In this document: positions 9,586 through 18,096 of the stretch, piece after piece
Layout: the number at the start of each line of letters is the position of its first letter
Numbering within the stretch: position 1 is the stretch's first letter
NCBI RefSeq assembly: GCF_001742185.1
Contig: NZ_CP015750.1
Location: 2,170,001 to 2,234,000 of the forward strand
From: Pectobacterium wasabiae CFBP 3304
GTDB taxonomy: Bacteria; Pseudomonadota; Gammaproteobacteria; Enterobacterales; Enterobacteriaceae
Length of the DNA: 64,000 nucleotides
Direction of reading: 5' to 3'
The notes under the pieces: generated by a model
What the model was told of the DNA's origin: nothing
Databases searched by the model: none
Seen by the model: only the letters and a program-made list of their open reading frames with translations
Made by a program: the position numbers and the translations under genes

Positions 9586-10140
9586 CTCATTCTCCTTTTA
9601 TATCCGTTAATCCATAAACGTATCATAGGGTTAACCGGATGGGCGACCTGTTCATATCACGGACAGAGAGGAACGTGATCCCTCGCAGGAACAGGCATAT
9701 GATTTCAGTCTAGTAGAAAAATGCGTCGGCTATGTGTTACCTGATGAAATCAAACTTATGCCTATTTTGCATAATAAATGTAAGTAACCGCTTACTCACA
9801 CCCTTCGCAAACGTGCGCAAATTATCACCTTATTTGTCATTAACCTATCAAAACACCGTGTTTAAATTGGTTATTCCTTTGATTAATTTATCACTAAGGA
9901 AAACTTTCAGCATTACTGCGCATTCTGCGCAACTTCTTGCTCACTTTCTGGTGTAAATCACTGTTTGCGCAATGGATGCCGTTTTTTCGCGAGGTCTGCG
10001 CAACTTTTTGCTCAAATTTGGCTTAAGGAAAATATGACTTAAGTGATTCATCAGCAAAAACAACAGGATAAAAATTGGCATGCGAATTGCTATACAGAGC
10101 GTGAAGTTATTCAACTCGTTCAACAACAAGGAGCAATACC
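9586..10140. other. AT-rich region between dkgA and hcp (left boundary of T6SS island)
   Basis: This 555-bp non-coding stretch contains the dkgA promoter side and the promoter region of hcp. It holds a spaced 20-bp direct repeat (listed separately) and further TGCGCAA words at about 9809 and 9964. No convincing gene is seen. It is one end of the segment inserted between dkgA and yqhD. Confidence 0.5.
9924..10014 (+). repeat. Pair of 20-bp direct repeats upstream of hcp
   Basis: TCTGCGCAACTTCTTGCTCA at 9924-9943 recurs at 9995-10014 with one mismatch, a period of 71 bp. The repeats end about 127 bp before the hcp start. They could be operator sites of an unknown regulator or traces of a duplication. 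Confidence 0.7.
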
Positions 10141-10659
10141 ATGCCAACTCCATGCTATATCAGCATCGAAGGAAAAACTCAGGGCAACATTACCGCGGGT
10201 GCTTTCACCTCTGACTCTGTCGGCAACATCTACGTGGAAGGCCACGAAGACGAAATGCTGGTGCAGGAATTCAAACACGTCGTTACCGTACCAACCGACC
10301 CGCAATCCGGTCAGCCATCCGGTCAGCGCGTACACAAGCCGTTCAAATTCACCGTCGCACTGAACAAAGCGGTGCCGCTGATGTACAACGCCCTCGCCTC
10401 CGGTGAAATGCTGCCAACCGTCACCCTGAAGTGGTATCGCACCTCGGTGGAAGGCAAACAGGAGCACTTCTTCTCTACCGTGCTGACCGATGCCACCATC
10501 GTGGATGTTAACTGCCAGATGCCACACTGCCAGGACCCGGCCAAGCTGGACTACACCCAACTGATTGAAGTCTCACTGGCCTACCGCAAAATCGACTGGG
10601 AGCACACCGTCGCTGGAACCTCTGGTTCCGACGACTGGCGCGCGCCGGTCGAAGCTTAA
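10141..10659 (+). CDS. hcp: Type VI secretion tube protein Hcp
   Basis: A 172-residue Hcp protein, whose hexamers stack into the inner T6SS tube. The N-terminus MPTPCYISIEGKTQG and the blocks VQEFKHVVTVPTDPQSG and QRVHKPFKFTVALNKA are typical of the Hcp1 (DUF796) family found beside vgrG in enterobacteria. The family length is about 160-172. A good Shine-Dalgarno (AAGGAG) precedes the ATG. No T6SS sheath or membrane genes are in the window, so this is a satellite hcp-vgrG locus that depends on a main T6SS cluster elsewhere. A hairpin follows before vgrG, so vgrG may be expressed at a lower level. Confidence 0.96.
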   Translation: MPTPCYISIEGKTQGNITAGAFTSDSVGNIYVEGHEDEMLVQEFKHVVTVPTDPQSGQPSGQRVHKPFKFTVALNKAVPLMYNALASGEMLPTVTLKWYRTSVEGKQEHFFSTVLTDATIVDVNCQMPHCQDPAKLDYTQLIEVSLAYRKIDWEHTVAGTSGSDDWRAPVEA

Positions 10660-10672
10660 TCGTTCTGTCTCC

Positions 10673-10697
10673 AACCCGGCCACCGTGCCGGGTTTTT
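10673..10697 (+). terminator. hcp: Hairpin terminator after hcp
   Basis: The perfect 8-bp stem AACCCGGC / GCCGGGTT is followed by a T-run. It lies 14 bp after the hcp stop codon and 150 bp before vgrG. It probably gives strong hcp expression with partial read-through into vgrG. Confidence 0.85.
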
Positions 10698-10847
10698 CGC
10701 CTGAGCGGCGGTGTGGGCAGACGCAGACCCCCACTCAGGTATTGCAGTAATCGGGTATTTCAGCAATCACAATAGCGACGTGCCGCTCTGGGGAGATCCA
10801 GTGCGTGCGGTAGCCATGTCAGCGGTGAAGGGTAAAGGAGAGGACGG

Positions 10848-12815
10848 ATGGCCAACAGTACAGGATTACAGTTCACCGTGAAGGTCGGCGCGTTGCCGGA
10901 AAGCACTTTTGCGGTGGTGGATTTTCAGCTCAGCGAGGTGCTTAACCAGCCGTTTGCCCTGTCCCTCAATCTGGCCAGTGCCTTGCCGGATGTGGGTTTT
11001 GGTGCCGTGCTGGACCAGCCGTGTGAGCTGATGATGTGGTACGACGGTGAGCTGAAGCGTCGGGTAGGCGGGATAATCAGCGCCTTTGCCCAGGGCGACA
11101 CCGGCTTTCGCCGCACCCGCTATCAGGCGGAGGTGCGTCCGGCGCTGTGGCGACTCGGGTTGCGTACCAACGCCCGCATCTTTCAGGCGCAGAAGCCGGA
11201 AGTGATTATCGGCACCCTGCTGGAAGAAGCCGGGATTACCGACTACGCCTTCTCGTTACGCCATGACCATGCCCCGCGTGAGTACTGCGTGCAGTACCGC
11301 GAAAGTGATTTGGCGTTTGTCACCCGACTGGCAGCCGAGGAAGGGCTGTACTTCTTCCATGAGTTTGAGGAAGGCAAACACCGGGTGGTTTTTGCCGACG
11401 ATGCCGGGGCGCTGGCGAAAGGCCCCGAGCTGTTCTTCAACCTTGCCACGCAGGGATTGAGCGAAGGCGAGTACGTCCACCGTTTCCGCTACGCCGAGCG
11501 GGTCAGCACGGCTGAAGTGGCGCTCAAGGACTACAGCTTCAAAACCCCGGCTTATGGCCTGCTGCACAAGAAGATGAGCAGCGAACTGGACCATCAGCGC
11601 GAAAGCTATCAGCACTTCGACTACCCCGGGCGCTTCAAAAAGGACCCGAGCGGCAAGGCGTTCAGCCGCTACCGGCTGGAGGCGTTACGGGCGAATGCCA
11701 TCACCGGCGCGGGTGATTCCAACGCGGCGATGCTGATGCCGGGCAGCAGTTTTACCCTCACCGAGCACCCCAACCTGCCCCTCAACACCGGCTGGCAACT
11801 GGTGGCCATCACCCACAGCGGGCAGCAACCGCAGGCGCTGGAAGAAGAAAGCGGCGGTGAACCCACAACTTACAGCAACAGCTTCGAGGTTATCAGCGCC
11901 AACACCACCTGGCGAGCCGACCTGCCGTACAAGCCGATGGTGGACGGCCCGCAGATTGCGACGGTGGTGGGGCCGGCCGGTGAAGAAATCTACTGTGACG
12001 AGTACGGTCGAATCAAACTGCAATTTCCGTGGGACCGCTACGGGGCGAGTGACGACCAGAGCTCCTGCTGGGTGCGGGTGAGTCAGGGCTGGGCGGGCGG
12101 CCAGTACGGGCTGATAGCCATCCCGCGCATCGGCCATGAGGTAATTGTCAGCTTCCTTGAAGGCGACCCAGACCAGCCGATAGTGACCGGCAGAACCTTT
12201 CATGCCACCAACCCGTCGCCGTACCCGTTACCGGTAAATAAGACGCGTACCGTTCTTCGTTCGAAAACGCACAAGGGAAAAGGCTTTAACGAACTGAGCT
12301 TTGAGGACGCGACCGATAATGAAGAGATCTTTTTACATGCGCAGAAAAATATGGCGGTACGGGTACGCAATTCCAAAGATGAACGCGTGGACTATAACCG
12401 CACGACGAGTATCGGGCATGATGAAGAACTGGTGATCGCCAATGATCGTAAGGTCACGGTGGAAGGCAATCAAGATCACAAAATCACAGGCAACAATTTA
12501 TCGCTGACGGAAGGTGATCGAGGTATACAAGTCAAAGGCGATTTGGCACAGAAAATCAGTGGTATATTTAGCGTGGACAGCAACGGAGATTTGACGTTGC
12601 AAAGTGGTAGCAAACTCACGCTTAGAGTGGGGGGCAGCTTTGTTGTTGTGCATGCGGGGGGCGTCGATATTAAAGGCCCCGCGATTAACCTTAATTCCGG
12701 CGGTAGCCCAGGCGATTTGGCCTTGCCAGCAGATCCGGCGATTCTAAAGGCTGCAGCGGCCGCAGGGACGATGTTTGTGGCACATTGCCCGGCTAAGGAT
12801 AAGCAAAGTGAGTAA
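10848..12815 (+). CDS. vgrG: Type VI secretion spike protein VgrG
   Basis: A 655-residue VgrG, the trimeric spike that caps the Hcp tube. The gp27-like N-terminal part (about residues 1-370) contains the [20 protein letters not shown] opening and the [24 protein letters not shown] signature. The gp5-like OB and beta-helix part follows, with [17 protein letters not shown] and [20 protein letters not shown]. The C-terminal beta-helix ends in a short tail without an extra enzyme domain. Base composition falls from GC-rich to near average after about 12230, so the tip end has probably been exchanged. It overlaps the DUF4123 adaptor gene by 8 bp, and the cargo and PAAR genes lie downstream. Confidence 0.96.
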   Translation: MANSTGLQFTVKVGALPESTFAVVDFQLSEVLNQPFALSLNLASALPDVGFGAVLDQPCELMMWYDGELKRRVGGIISAFAQGDTGFRRTRYQAEVRPALWRLGLRTNARIFQAQKPEVIIGTLLEEAGITDYAFSLRHDHAPREYCVQYRESDLAFVTRLAAEEGLYFFHEFEEGKHRVVFADDAGALAKGPELFFNLATQGLSEGEYVHRFRYAERVSTAEVALKDYSFKTPAYGLLHKKMSSELDHQRESYQHFDYPGRFKKDPSGKAFSRYRLEALRANAITGAGDSNAAMLMPGSSFTLTEHPNLPLNTGWQLVAITHSGQQPQALEEESGGEPTTYSNSFEVISANTTWRADLPYKPMVDGPQIATVVGPAGEEIYCDEYGRIKLQFPWDRYGASDDQSSCWVRVSQGWAGGQYGLIAIPRIGHEVIVSFLEGDPDQPIVTGRTFHATNPSPYPLPVNKTRTVLRSKTHKGKGFNELSFEDATDNEEIFLHAQKNMAVRVRNSKDERVDYNRTTSIGHDEELVIANDRKVTVEGNQDHKITGNNLSLTEGDRGIQVKGDLAQKISGIFSVDSNGDLTLQSGSKLTLRVGGSFVVVHAGGVDIKGPAINLNSGGSPGDLALPADPAILKAAAAAGTMFVAHCPAKDKQSE

Positions 12816-13704
12816 ATTAACACAGTGGGCGATTGTCGATGCTGCCGTAGAACCTGAATTATTTTCGATGCTGGAGCAATTAGATCCACCCCATGCCAGT
12901 TTATACGCGGAGCCGATACCTGAAGATATTGGACGTTTGGCTCCGCATCTGGTGCAGGTAGATGATAGGGTCTCCCAGTGGCTGAAACGAAGGAAAACGC
13001 CTTGGGGAATTCTGTTGGAAAGCAAGGCTGAAATGAAAATGTTACGGCAACATTTACGCAAATATTTGCATGTACAGATCCCTAATGAAGAAAAACCCGT
13101 ATTTTTCCGTTTTTATGATCCGAGAAATATCTGGTCTTTGTGTGATGTTCTGACTGAGTGGGAACTGTTCTGCTTCATGGGGCCCATTGAGAAAGTTGTG
13201 ACTGACTATAATGGAACGATACGAGAAGAAAATTTTAATTCTGTTCGTACACAGTTTCCTTTGATGGCTAAGAGTAGGTTGAAATTTTTAAAATTTAGCT
13301 CGTCACAATTTGATGTACTTAATAAATTGGCTGAAATTAGATATGTTGATGAGCTAGTTTCTAAAACGCTAATTAAATATAAAGAAAAAATACATCACGT
13401 TTATAATAGTAGTAATCAAGATGACCCGAATCAGGATTTTTATTTTTATCAAGACGCTTTGGAATATCCTACAACTTTTTCGGTAAAATATTTTGTTAGC
13501 GAGAGTTATTCTTTTTGCAAAGAAAATGGCATTGACGATGATCACTCGATTTGTGGATTAATTCATTTGTTTATAGAAAAGGATTGTTATTCATTAGAAC
13601 AACTCCCTGAGTCTTGGCGCGATATGTTAAGTCGTGAAGAATTACCGGGTTATTATCGCGTTGATAATTTGTTAAAAGATGTTTTGGGAACATACCCCTC
13701 TTGA
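12808..13704 (+). CDS. DUF4123 domain protein, probable T6SS effector adaptor
   Basis: A 298-residue protein of the DUF4123 type, a family known to act as chaperones that load effectors onto VgrG (Tap/TEC). The N-terminal half includes [22 protein letters not shown] and a short block [12 protein letters not shown] (about residues 95-106), a hallmark of the family. The GTG start at 12808 overlaps the vgrG stop codon by eight bases, which implies translational coupling. A longer in-frame ATG at 12775 would lie deep inside vgrG and is not favoured. From about 13190 the sequence becomes markedly AT-rich, so the C-terminal half, which would contact the cargo, has a composition like the effector genes rather than vgrG. 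Confidence 0.85.
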   Translation: MSKLTQWAIVDAAVEPELFSMLEQLDPPHASLYAEPIPEDIGRLAPHLVQVDDRVSQWLKRRKTPWGILLESKAEMKMLRQHLRKYLHVQIPNEEKPVFFRFYDPRNIWSLCDVLTEWELFCFMGPIEKVVTDYNGTIREENFNSVRTQFPLMAKSRLKFLKFSSSQFDVLNKLAEIRYVDELVSKTLIKYKEKIHHVYNSSNQDDPNQDFYFYQDALEYPTTFSVKYFVSESYSFCKENGIDDDHSICGLIHLFIEKDCYSLEQLPESWRDMLSREELPGYYRVDNLLKDVLGTYPS

Positions 13705-14018
13705 AAAGGATAGATATCTGAAGTGTTGAATGCACTCTCTGCGGAGTGGCGTGTTACGTGAAGTAATTAGGTAATTAGGTAATTAGGTAAGTGGTTCGGG
13801 GGCTGACAAATCAGCCAAAGGCAGACTTGAACGCACCTTGCCGCGGCCTCTACGTGGCGAGGTATACACCTGTGTGCTGAGTAATGCAGCCAACGCACAT
13901 GTAACTTAAAGTATGACGGGTATACCTTAAGGTTAAATATGTTTGGAGTATTTAAATAAATTGGCTATTCTAACAACACGAATGTGAATGTATGCTTTTA
14001 ACATGGAGTCGTTAAAGA
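13705..14018. other. Spacer region in the T6SS island
   Basis: This 314-bp region has no visible gene. It holds three tandem GTAATTAG units at 13763-13786 and a partial palindromic intergenic repeat at 13872-13927, both possible scars of rearrangement between the vgrG-adaptor block and the cargo block. The last 90 bp are AT-rich and could carry a promoter for the next gene. Confidence 0.5.
13872..13927. repeat. Partial palindromic intergenic repeat
   Basis: The arm GCCAACGCACATGTAACTT followed by AAAGTATGACGGGTATA matches, in opposite orientation, the left arm of the full element at 63102-63224. Only one arm is clear here. Confidence 0.6.
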
Positions 14019-14618
14019 ATGAAATCAATACTTTTGATAGTCGGTGTTTTACTAGGGATGGGGTCGGCATGGCTATACCAGTGGATGAAACCACCTTCTG
14101 ATGATCCTTATTTTTTCTTAACCCCGAAGGCGACAATCATTAACGACGAATACTATTCAATAGATAAGCCTATAAAATTACATAAGAAAGGAGAGATTGT
14201 TGATTTTTATTTTTGGAATGTGCCTCAACCACAACCTAAGCTATTTTATTTATTTCCAGTAAATACTCCATCACCAGAAATTTCAATATTATTGAAACGC
14301 AAGAAAAGTGAAGAATATAACGCAGTGGTTGATTTGTTATTCGAAGATAATCATTCAGTAAAAAATAGCGACCCATTTTTAACGGTCGTTATTTATAAGA
14401 TAAATAACGATTTGACAGAGTCGGTTTTTTTTAAAAAAGAAATATCATCACTTAAGATATCGTCTGGTAGTGGAGAGGGGATTTTATTCGATATAAAAGA
14501 ATTTGGCTATGAATATGGTCAGTATAGGGCGGTTTTTGAGGTGCTATCAGACAATGATAAGATAAAAAATGATGATGTGGATTTCTACGTTCATATATAT
14601 CAATATTCAATTAAATAA
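14019..14618 (+). CDS. Membrane-anchored periplasmic protein, probable T6SS immunity protein
   Basis: A 199-residue protein of unknown family. Residues 4-22 form one hydrophobic segment (LLIVGVLLGMGSAWLY), a signal anchor or uncleaved signal, so the rest should face the periplasm. The body is rich in beta-type hydrophobic/aromatic alternation (for example IVDFYFWNVPQ) and may be an immunoglobulin-like domain. A DUF5625-like fold is a weak guess from wording only. It lies 12 bp upstream of the probable cysteine hydrolase effector and shares its very low GC, so the pair probably moved together. A periplasmic immunity protein would suit an effector that attacks the cell envelope. The function is inferred from position alone. 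Confidence 0.6.
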   Translation: MKSILLIVGVLLGMGSAWLYQWMKPPSDDPYFFLTPKATIINDEYYSIDKPIKLHKKGEIVDFYFWNVPQPQPKLFYLFPVNTPSPEISILLKRKKSEEYNAVVDLLFEDNHSVKNSDPFLTVVIYKINNDLTESVFFKKEISSLKISSGSGEGILFDIKEFGYEYGQYRAVFEVLSDNDKIKNDDVDFYVHIYQYSIK

Positions 14619-14630
14619 AATGGATTTTTT

Positions 14631-15524
14631 ATGGAACCGATAAATAGAACTGAAAAGTTACTCGAACATATAATTAATAAAGATGACATCACTGCTGAAC
14701 AAAAAAAACAAGAAATTGAACAGTTTGCATACCCTGATCAAGAGGGAAACTATAATGCAGGCCAAGCTTGTGCTACATGTCCGCCACCCTATGCGAGAAA
14801 AGAGTTTGTAGACAACGTTATTGATTCTTTAGAGTACAGATATACTGTTACTATTTATACTGCATACCCAGGAACTCCCTTAAACGAAGATAACGGACTG
14901 CCGAAATATAAAAAGGGAAAGAGAAAGACATCGCTAGCCGGTCATATGTGGCTTCAAATTAAAATATATAATAAGAGTAATATATTGACTGATTATCATT
15001 CGTATGGATTTGCTCCTATTGAATCAGGAGCTCTTGGGAGAGGACAAGTAACGAAAAATGATACCATTCATTATGAAAAGCCATATTATAATAGAGAGTT
15101 TGAAATAGCTAAAAAACAGTATGGTAAAATAGATGAGTTTGGTCGTTTAGCTATAAAACATGATGAAACTTATTTTAATCTCTATTATAATGGTGTGGCA
15201 AATAGCTGCATCGATTTCACTTGGCAAGCACTCCGCCATGCAGGGATAATTCCAACGGATATATCGAATGACTCGATGCATGATAATAAAGAAACGAAAA
15301 AAACAGATGAATTTGACGGCGAACTTAAGGTAATTGATAACATCCCTCATATAAAATCAATTCCAGCACCATTTCCTGATAGCGAATTAAATTCAGAGAA
15401 ATATAACGAAATTCCAGATAGAGATTTTTTAGAACGGGCTTTTTCTAAAAATAATAATAACCCGAATGATGCTGGTGTTGAAATTGCAAACAGGCAACAT
15501 GATGGTGCGCTCGGTAGCGTTTGA
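14631..15524 (+). CDS. Probable T6SS effector, NlpC/P60 or papain-like cysteine hydrolase
   Basis: A 297-residue protein without a signal peptide. Two blocks suggest a circularly permuted papain-like/NlpC-P60 fold: His105 in AGHMWLQIKI, followed by a conserved-looking YGFAP (125-129), and Cys193 in YNGVANSCIDFTWQALRHAG (residues 186-205). In permuted members the His block precedes the Cys block, as here. Such enzymes cut peptidoglycan peptides or lipids. A Cys-rich start (Cys47, Cys50 in CATCPPP) and a disordered, Asn-rich tail flank the domain. Context (after vgrG and the DUF4123 adaptor, next to a membrane-anchored partner and PAAR) strongly suggests a secreted toxin. The enzyme class is an inference from motifs. 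GC is much lower than in neighbouring core genes, a sign of transfer. Confidence 0.65.
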   Translation: MEPINRTEKLLEHIINKDDITAEQKKQEIEQFAYPDQEGNYNAGQACATCPPPYARKEFVDNVIDSLEYRYTVTIYTAYPGTPLNEDNGLPKYKKGKRKTSLAGHMWLQIKIYNKSNILTDYHSYGFAPIESGALGRGQVTKNDTIHYEKPYYNREFEIAKKQYGKIDEFGRLAIKHDETYFNLYYNGVANSCIDFTWQALRHAGIIPTDISNDSMHDNKETKKTDEFDGELKVIDNIPHIKSIPAPFPDSELNSEKYNEIPDRDFLERAFSKNNNNPNDAGVEIANRQHDGALGSV

Positions 15525-15611
15525 ACGCTACCGATAGGGTGAAAAATAATACAGGGTCTGAATGAGCGAATCGTATTTGCAACGGAAGACACCAATACGG
15601 AGGATAATGAT

Positions 15612-15878
15612 ATGGGCAACGCCGTTAAATTAGGAGATAGCGACACTGGGCACGGTAGCCACCCGCCGACGCCAGTGATTGCTGGCTCATCAACAGTTAA
15701 GGTCGATGGTTTACCTTTGGCACGCCAGGGCGATCCTCTGGCCCCTCACGGCCACAGTCGGAACATTAGTAGCGGTTCATCCAGTGTGTTTATTGATGGT
15801 AAACCTGCTGCGCGTTCTGGTGATGGGGTGAGTTGCGGTGGCGTGTTGATTGGTGGGGGAACGGTAAACATTGGATGA
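15612..15878 (+). CDS. PAAR-domain spike tip protein
   Basis: An 88-residue stand-alone PAAR protein, which sharpens the VgrG tip and may carry effectors. The PAAR signature is clear: LGDSDTGHGSHPPTPVIAG near the start, KVDGLPLARQGDPLAPHGH in the middle, and VFIDGKPAARSGDGVSCGG (about residues 58-76). The His and Cys residues for metal binding are present (His14, His17, His47, Cys74). It follows the probable effector by 87 bp, and the two may act together on this VgrG. No extension domain is attached. Confidence 0.93.
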   Translation: MGNAVKLGDSDTGHGSHPPTPVIAGSSTVKVDGLPLARQGDPLAPHGHSRNISSGSSSVFIDGKPAARSGDGVSCGGVLIGGGTVNIG

Positions 15879-15923
15879 TATTTTATCGACAACAGGTGTG
15901 GTGAGTATTTGATTCCACTGTGG

Positions 15924-15956
15924 CACTGCCTATCCGTTACTTCCAGATAGGCAGTG
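15924..15956. terminator. Stem-loop between convergent PAAR gene and yqhD
   Basis: A perfect 11-bp stem CACTGCCTATC / GATAGGCAGTG with an 11-nt loop lies between the two stop codons. It lacks a strong T-run but is placed where a two-way terminator would be expected. It also marks the right end of the T6SS island. Confidence 0.55.
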
Positions 15957-15978
15957 GCGTAGCTAAATACGAAGTACC

Positions 15979-17142
15979 TTAACGTGCCGCTTCATAAATC
16001 TTCTGGCTTTCTTCCAGCGTAATATCGTGGTGCTCGCCTAATGCGGTCAGGCCGTGTTCACTGAGTTTGGCGACCAGCGTCGGAATGGAGCTGCCGTCCA
16101 ACTGATAGTCAGACAGGCGGGTCGGTACGCCCATTTTCTCGAAGAAATCACGCGTAGCGGCAATTGCGCCGTCGATGCGCTTGTCTTCGTTACCGTCACG
16201 CAGATTCCAGACGCGTTCGGCGTATTGCAGCAGCTTGTCGCGTTTCTGAGCTTTTCTTGCCGTCAACATGGCGGGCAGGACGATAGCCAGCGTTTGGGCA
16301 TGGTCGAGGCCGTGTAGCGCCGTTAACTCGTGTCCCAGCATATGAGTTGACCAGTCCTGCGGCACGCCTGCGCCAATCAGTCCGTTCAGCGCCATGGTCG
16401 CGCTCCACATTACATTGGCTCTGACCTTGTAGTTTTCCGGTTCAGCCAGTGCGCGTGGGCCTTCTTCAACCAGCGTCAGCAGTAAACCTTCCGCAAAACG
16501 ATCCTGTACTTTGGCATCGACGGAATACGTCAGGTACTGCTCCACCGTATGAACGAAGGCGTCGACCACGCCGTTTGCGATCTGGCGAGCAGGCAGAGTG
16601 TAAGTCACGACCGGATCGAGCACGGCGAAAAGCGGCTGTGTGTGTGGTGAACGGAAGGCGAGCTTATCGTTGGTGGATTTACGGGTGATGACCGCACCGT
16701 TGTTGGATTCCGAACCGGTTGCTGGCAGAGTGAGTACCGCTGCGAGTGCGACGCCGCGATCGATTTCTGCTCCGCCAGTTTGCAGAATATGCCACGGATC
16801 CTGTGCCGCCTGATAATCTGCGGCGGCAGCGATAAATTTCGTGCCATCAACCACCGAGCCCCCGCCAACCGCCAGCAGGAAATCAATCTTCTCTGCACGG
16901 ACGACTTCGACGGCTTTCATCAGCGTTTCATACGTCGGGTTAGGCTCAATGCCAGAAAACTCGTGTACGTTGCGGCCTTCCAGTGCGCGATAGACCTGAT
17001 CCAGCACGCCATTGTGTTTCACGCTGCCGCCGCCGTAGGTGATGAGAATACGGGCATCGGCAGGAATTTCTTTGCCTAATTCAGCAATCTGGCCTTCGCC
17101 AAACAAAATCTTGGTAGGGGTATGAAGTGTGAAATTTAGCAT
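15979..17142 (-). CDS. yqhD: NADPH-dependent aldehyde/alcohol dehydrogenase YqhD
   Basis: A 387-residue iron-containing alcohol dehydrogenase family enzyme that reduces aldehydes with NADPH and helps detoxify lipid-peroxidation and other reactive aldehydes. The N-terminus MLNFTLHTPTKILFGEGQI, the GGGSVVDGTKFIA nucleotide motif (about residues 94-106), the PATGSESNNGAVI segment and the metal-binding His residues in HMLGHELTALHGLDHAQTLA (about 267-286) all match YqhD. Length equals that of E. coli YqhD. The NfsA-like gene lies only 3 bp upstream on the same strand, and the activator yqhC is divergent, so a yqhC-controlled operon is expected. Confidence 0.96.
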   Translation of the reverse strand: MLNFTLHTPTKILFGEGQIAELGKEIPADARILITYGGGSVKHNGVLDQVYRALEGRNVHEFSGIEPNPTYETLMKAVEVVRAEKIDFLLAVGGGSVVDGTKFIAAAADYQAAQDPWHILQTGGAEIDRGVALAAVLTLPATGSESNNGAVITRKSTNDKLAFRSPHTQPLFAVLDPVVTYTLPARQIANGVVDAFVHTVEQYLTYSVDAKVQDRFAEGLLLTLVEEGPRALAEPENYKVRANVMWSATMALNGLIGAGVPQDWSTHMLGHELTALHGLDHAQTLAIVLPAMLTARKAQKRDKLLQYAERVWNLRDGNEDKRIDGAIAATRDFFEKMGVPTRLSDYQLDGSSIPTLVAKLSEHGLTALGEHHDITLEESQKIYEAAR

Positions 17143-17145
17143 AGG

Positions 17146-17886
17146 TTATTTGTCCAGTTTAAAGCCCTGTTGAAGGATCGCGGGTAAGACTTTAGGGAAG
17201 TAGATGTGTTGGTAATAGCTGGCGGTGTTATCACCCCAGTTGTCACCGTCTGCGCGGCCAGTTTGTTGCCAGTGCGCCACCAGCGTGTGGTTATATTGTT
17301 CAATCGCCGCAGGCAGAGCGTCCTGATGATAGGTTTCATCATGGCGGAATGAACTCAGCGGCAGGCGCGGTTTCTGATGCGCAGGGGCATCGACGTAGCC
17401 GATAGCAACGCCGGCGACAGGGAACGTCAGTTCAGGAAGTTCCAGAAAGTCGATCATCGCCTGCGGTTCACGACGGATGCCGCCAATCGGGACGATACCC
17501 AGGCCAAATGAACGTGCGGCGGCCATCAATGTGCCGAGCGCGATGCCGACATCCGTTGTGCCAGCGATCAGGCTTTCGAGACTTTCATGCGCGTGTTGCT
17601 GTTTGCCGCTCATGGCAATCCCAACCTGCGTTTTATGCATATCCAGCACGACGGTGATGAATACAGGCGCTTTGGCAATCCACGGTTGGCCACCGGCCAG
17701 TTCAGCAATGCGTGCTTTGTGCGCGGGGTCGCGGGTGACGATGAGTGAAACCTGCTGAGAGTTCACGGACGTCGGTGCCAAATGTGCGGACTGAATAATG
17801 GCATCCAGTACATCATCGGGAATCGGTTTATCAAGATAGCTACGTTCGCTGCGATGTGACGTAAACAGTTCAATCGTTTTATTCAT
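17146..17886 (-). CDS. NfsA-like flavin-dependent NADPH oxidoreductase (nitroreductase family)
   Basis: A 246-residue FMN oxidoreductase of the NfsA/Frp group, expected to transfer electrons from NADPH to nitro compounds, quinones or flavin. The N-terminal NKTIELFTSHRSERSYLDKP includes the FMN-phosphate-binding HRSxR pattern, and VGIAMSGKQQ, VDIG-like TDVGIALGTLMAAARSFGLG and the I-GGIRREP segment follow. The start at ATG 17886 was preferred to the first in-frame codon at 17955, because the family begins just before the TIEL block and AAGACATG follows promoter-like sequence. It is first in the operon with yqhD and divergent from yqhC. Shared control by YqhC would fit an aldehyde/electrophile defence role. 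Confidence 0.88.
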   Translation of the reverse strand: MNKTIELFTSHRSERSYLDKPIPDDVLDAIIQSAHLAPTSVNSQQVSLIVTRDPAHKARIAELAGGQPWIAKAPVFITVVLDMHKTQVGIAMSGKQQHAHESLESLIAGTTDVGIALGTLMAAARSFGLGIVPIGGIRREPQAMIDFLELPELTFPVAGVAIGYVDAPAHQKPRLPLSSFRHDETYHQDALPAAIEQYNHTLVAHWQQTGRADGDNWGDNTASYYQHIYFPKVLPAILQQGFKLDK

Positions 17887-18096
17887 GTCTTTTCCCGAAT
17901 GGATAGTGGGCAAATGTATGCTCAGTATTGTCATCAACCGAGGGGAGAGGTTCAATGCACATTTCTGTTTGGTTATTGCCTATTTCTACAAAATGTAGGA
18001 GAAAAGGGTGATAATAATTCGCAGGTATGCCATTTTGCTTCTCCTGTCAGGAGAAAGGCTTCAGGCAGGAAAAATAACGAGTAGTGAGATAACACT

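Noticed and set aside
13215..13230. 11-base match (CGAGAAGAAAA) between the spacer-like stretch near the solitary repeat and the DUF4123 gene
   Set aside because: Short A-rich matches of this size are expected by chance in 64 kb, and the rest of the 32 bases does not align.
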